NCBI RefSeq assembly: GCF_013705725.1
Contig: NZ_CP055481.1
Coordinates: 124,001 to 188,000, forward strand
DNA from: Klebsiella sp. RHBSTW-00484
Lineage (GTDB): Bacteria > Pseudomonadota > Gammaproteobacteria > Enterobacterales > Enterobacteriaceae
Length of the DNA stretch: 64,000 nucleotides
Direction: 5' to 3'
Below the pieces are notes generated by a model. It did no database searches, was not told the origin of the DNA, and worked only from the letters and a program-made list of their open reading frames with translations. Within the stretch, counting starts at the first letter, position 1, and the number at the start of each line of letters is the position of its first letter. Below, in pieces: positions 61,338 to 64,000 of this stretch. A program made the position numbers and the translations under genes.

Positions 61338-62037
61338 ATGTCTAAAAAGAAAAAAATCCTGTTCGTTGTTGATCTGCTGAGTGGCAGAGGGGGTATGGAG
61401 AATGTTACCCGGCAGCTTATTCTACAGTTAAATTCAGATCCTCGGTATTCAGCGGGGCTCTTTATTCTTAATGACGGTGGCCGTTATGCTTCAAGCACGT
61501 GGCGTGAAGGGATTGTCTGGGGAGAAAGTCAGAGAATTACTGGTAATCATAAAATATCGAGGCTGTTTCATGTTTTACAGCTAGCTTTTTTTATGCTGAA
61601 AAACCGTCCCAATCGAGTCGTTGTACTGAATACGATTCCTTGCTTGATTACCAGACGCGCCATGAAAATATCAGCTACGAGCGCAAAATTATCAACCTGG
61701 ATGCACTTGCCGCCGCGAGATCGGTATCGACCTCGATACCTCTTACTCGCTGAGCACCATTTCTCTATTAGCCGCGATATTGCCAGGCAGTTCATAGAGC
61801 TGGGGGCTGCGCCAGAGTCAATCGATGTCGTTTTTAACCCTGTAAAAAAAAGTACCGCGGTTATCACGCGCCCGCAAACATTGAAATTACTCTATGTTGG
61901 ACGAGTTCATTTTGCTGATCAAAAAAATCTCAAAGAGCTTTTTGACGCAGTTAGTCAACTCAATATTCCTTGGTCACTTGATATCGTTGGTGATGGTGAA
62001 GACCTGGTACAATGCCAAAGTTATGTTGATACTCTAG
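61338..62037 (+). pseudogene. 3'-truncated GT4 glycosyltransferase (interrupted by IS5)
   Basis: 233 native codons, about two thirds of a usual ~360-residue GT4: 'LFVVDLLSGRGGMENVTRQL' (residues 8-27) resembles WaaB-like core transferases, and 'LLYVGRVHFADQKNLKELFD' (near 182) starts the second Rossmann domain. It then runs into the IS5 left end and stops after seven foreign residues. The missing C-terminal part is not found after the IS, where an O-antigen ligase remnant in a different frame follows. Almost certainly non-functional. A+T-rich compared with the neighbouring core genes. Confidence 0.88.
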
Positions 62038-63232
<1,195 letters not shown>

Positions 63233-63236
63233 CTAG

Positions 63237-63627
63237 AGTGGCGATTTGGGATAGTGGATTGGCATATTCTGACCAGCACTATTTCTTCAGCACACCGCTG
63301 GAAAGAACAACGTATGCTCAGGCGTTTATTAAAGAAAATCATCCGGGAAATACGGAAGGATATAATAACGTAAAATATAATATGCATAATGATTTTCTTG
63401 AAACACTAACGTTACAAGGTATCATGGGCGCACTTTCTTTAGCTTTTATATATTTATCCTTCGCCATTGTGGTGATCCGTCAAAGAATTATGACATCAGC
63501 ATTATTGCCATTGTTTGTTCTTTTCATTTGTGGGCTAACTGATTCAGTATTAATAAACCCTCAAACGGCGATGTTATTTTTAATATCAGTTGTTATTTCA
63601 GCTTCATTACCAACATCCAATAAGTAA
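63237..63627 (+). pseudogene. O-antigen ligase (WaaL-like) 3' remnant
   Basis: About 130 codons, the last third of a Wzy_C-type O-antigen ligase. 'MHNDFLETLTLQGIMGALSL' (near the start of the remnant) is the conserved HN-FL region of the periplasmic loop, and two membrane segments follow ('ALSLAFIYLSFAIVVI', 'ALLPLFVLFICGLT'). The first ~270 residues are missing and IS5 lies upstream. Its frame differs from that of the truncated glycosyltransferase on the other side. No alternative start gives a plausible protein. Confidence 0.82.
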
Positions 63628-63634
63628 AAAAGAT

Positions 63635-63651
63635 GGGGAGCATGGCTCCCC
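63635..63651. terminator. Bidirectional hairpin after the ligase remnant
   Basis: GGGGAGC (63635-63641), loop ATG, GCTCCCC (63645-63651). An A-run lies before and a short T-run after, between convergent genes. Confidence 0.75.
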
Positions 63652-63659
63652 TTTGAATA

Positions 63660-64000
63660 TCATTTTTTAATAATGTGCTGAGCCGCGTTGACAATATCTT
63701 TAACCTCTATAGTTGAGATTGGGTGATATTTGTCGTGCGTCAAAATTTGCACTGCTTCCGGGTAGCCTGGCCCCCAGGTCTTGTTATTTTGATATTTCCC
63801 ATGCATGTCATTGCCATAAAGCGCAACCAGAGGTTTACGGTACGCCGCCGCGATATGCACGATAGAAGTATCTGGCGATATGACGAGATCGGCATGTTTG
63901 ATCAGAGACATCGCGCTAAACAGGGATGGAAACGGATTTTTATATACCCCTTCAGGAAGAACAGAAATAACCTTATTATTGGGGTCGAGATAGATAATAT
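63660..64000 (-). CDS. GT9 heptosyltransferase-like protein, partial (start beyond window)
   Basis: The minus-strand frame is open to the window edge, so the N-terminus is missing; about 113 residues are seen. 'LIKHADLVISPDTSIVHIAA' followed by 'LVALYGND' is the ADP-heptose-binding part of GT9 (compare 'GVDSVPMHMAAALNTPLVAL' of waaQ). Probably another core heptosyltransferase of the waa locus. Convergent with the ligase remnant. Confidence 0.8.
   Translation of the reverse strand, partial: IIYLDPNNKVISVLPEGVYKNPFPSLFSAMSLIKHADLVISPDTSIVHIAAAYRKPLVALYGNDMHGKYQNNKTWGPGYPEAVQILTHDKYHPISTIEVKDIVNAAQHIIKK

Overview
The window reads as an enterobacterial chromosome of the Klebsiella group. The housekeeping genes are very close to their E. 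coli counterparts. The lipopolysaccharide core genes are of the Klebsiella kind (waaQ, wabG, wabH, waaA, waaE plus a WabN-type deacetylase), and the intergenic spaces carry many Klebsiella-style REP elements. No rRNA, tRNA or CRISPR array was seen.

Layout. 0-8.9 kb: an RpiR regulator with a GH4 glycosidase and a PTS permease, then yicH, xanP and gltS. 8.9-28.4 kb: a block whose genes lie elsewhere in E. coli (glpK glpF zapB, then sbp cdh, an accessory catabolic cassette, tpiA yiiQ yiiR fpr glpX). It sits between gltS and recG, which are neighbours in E. coli. Its gene order is a circular permutation of the E. coli order, opened between glpK and glpX and joined between zapB and sbp. Two inverted copies of an IS110-family (IS1111-type) element lie in REP sequences, one at the gltS/glpK boundary and one between sbp and cdh. 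Next to the second copy, an IS481-family element sits in the loop of the adjoining REP. 28.5-46.9 kb: a largely E. coli-like run (recG trmH spoT rpoZ gmk ligB yicG, a divergent CLC gene, yicC rph pyrE, a Tat-exported SMP-30 lactonase, slmA dut coaBC radC rpmB rpmG). 47.1-52.2 kb: a compact four-gene operon of a von Willebrand A protein, a PP2C-like phosphatase, a membrane-anchored Ser/Thr kinase and a 779-residue membrane protein with two TonB-C-like domains. 52.3-64 kb: mutM, coaD and the lipopolysaccharide core cluster. In that cluster an IS5 copy joins a 3'-truncated glycosyltransferase to the last third of an O-antigen ligase, so an intact ligase is not present here.

Most interesting observations. 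(1) The noncoding tail of the IS1111-type element holds a 7-bp stem enclosing two short segments that match the two halves of the REP target, and further on two segments that match the element's own ends. This is the architecture of a bridge RNA (seekRNA), and the target guides can be read against both real insertion sites. (2) The permuted glp/sbp block splits the usual glpFKX operon, leaving glpX about 15 kb away. (3) The kinase/phosphatase/vWA/TonB-C operon is a plausible little-described signalling system. (4) The IS5-associated deletion in the waa locus predicts a rough (O-antigen-free) surface.

All family assignments come from reading motifs and remembered family features. No database search was run.
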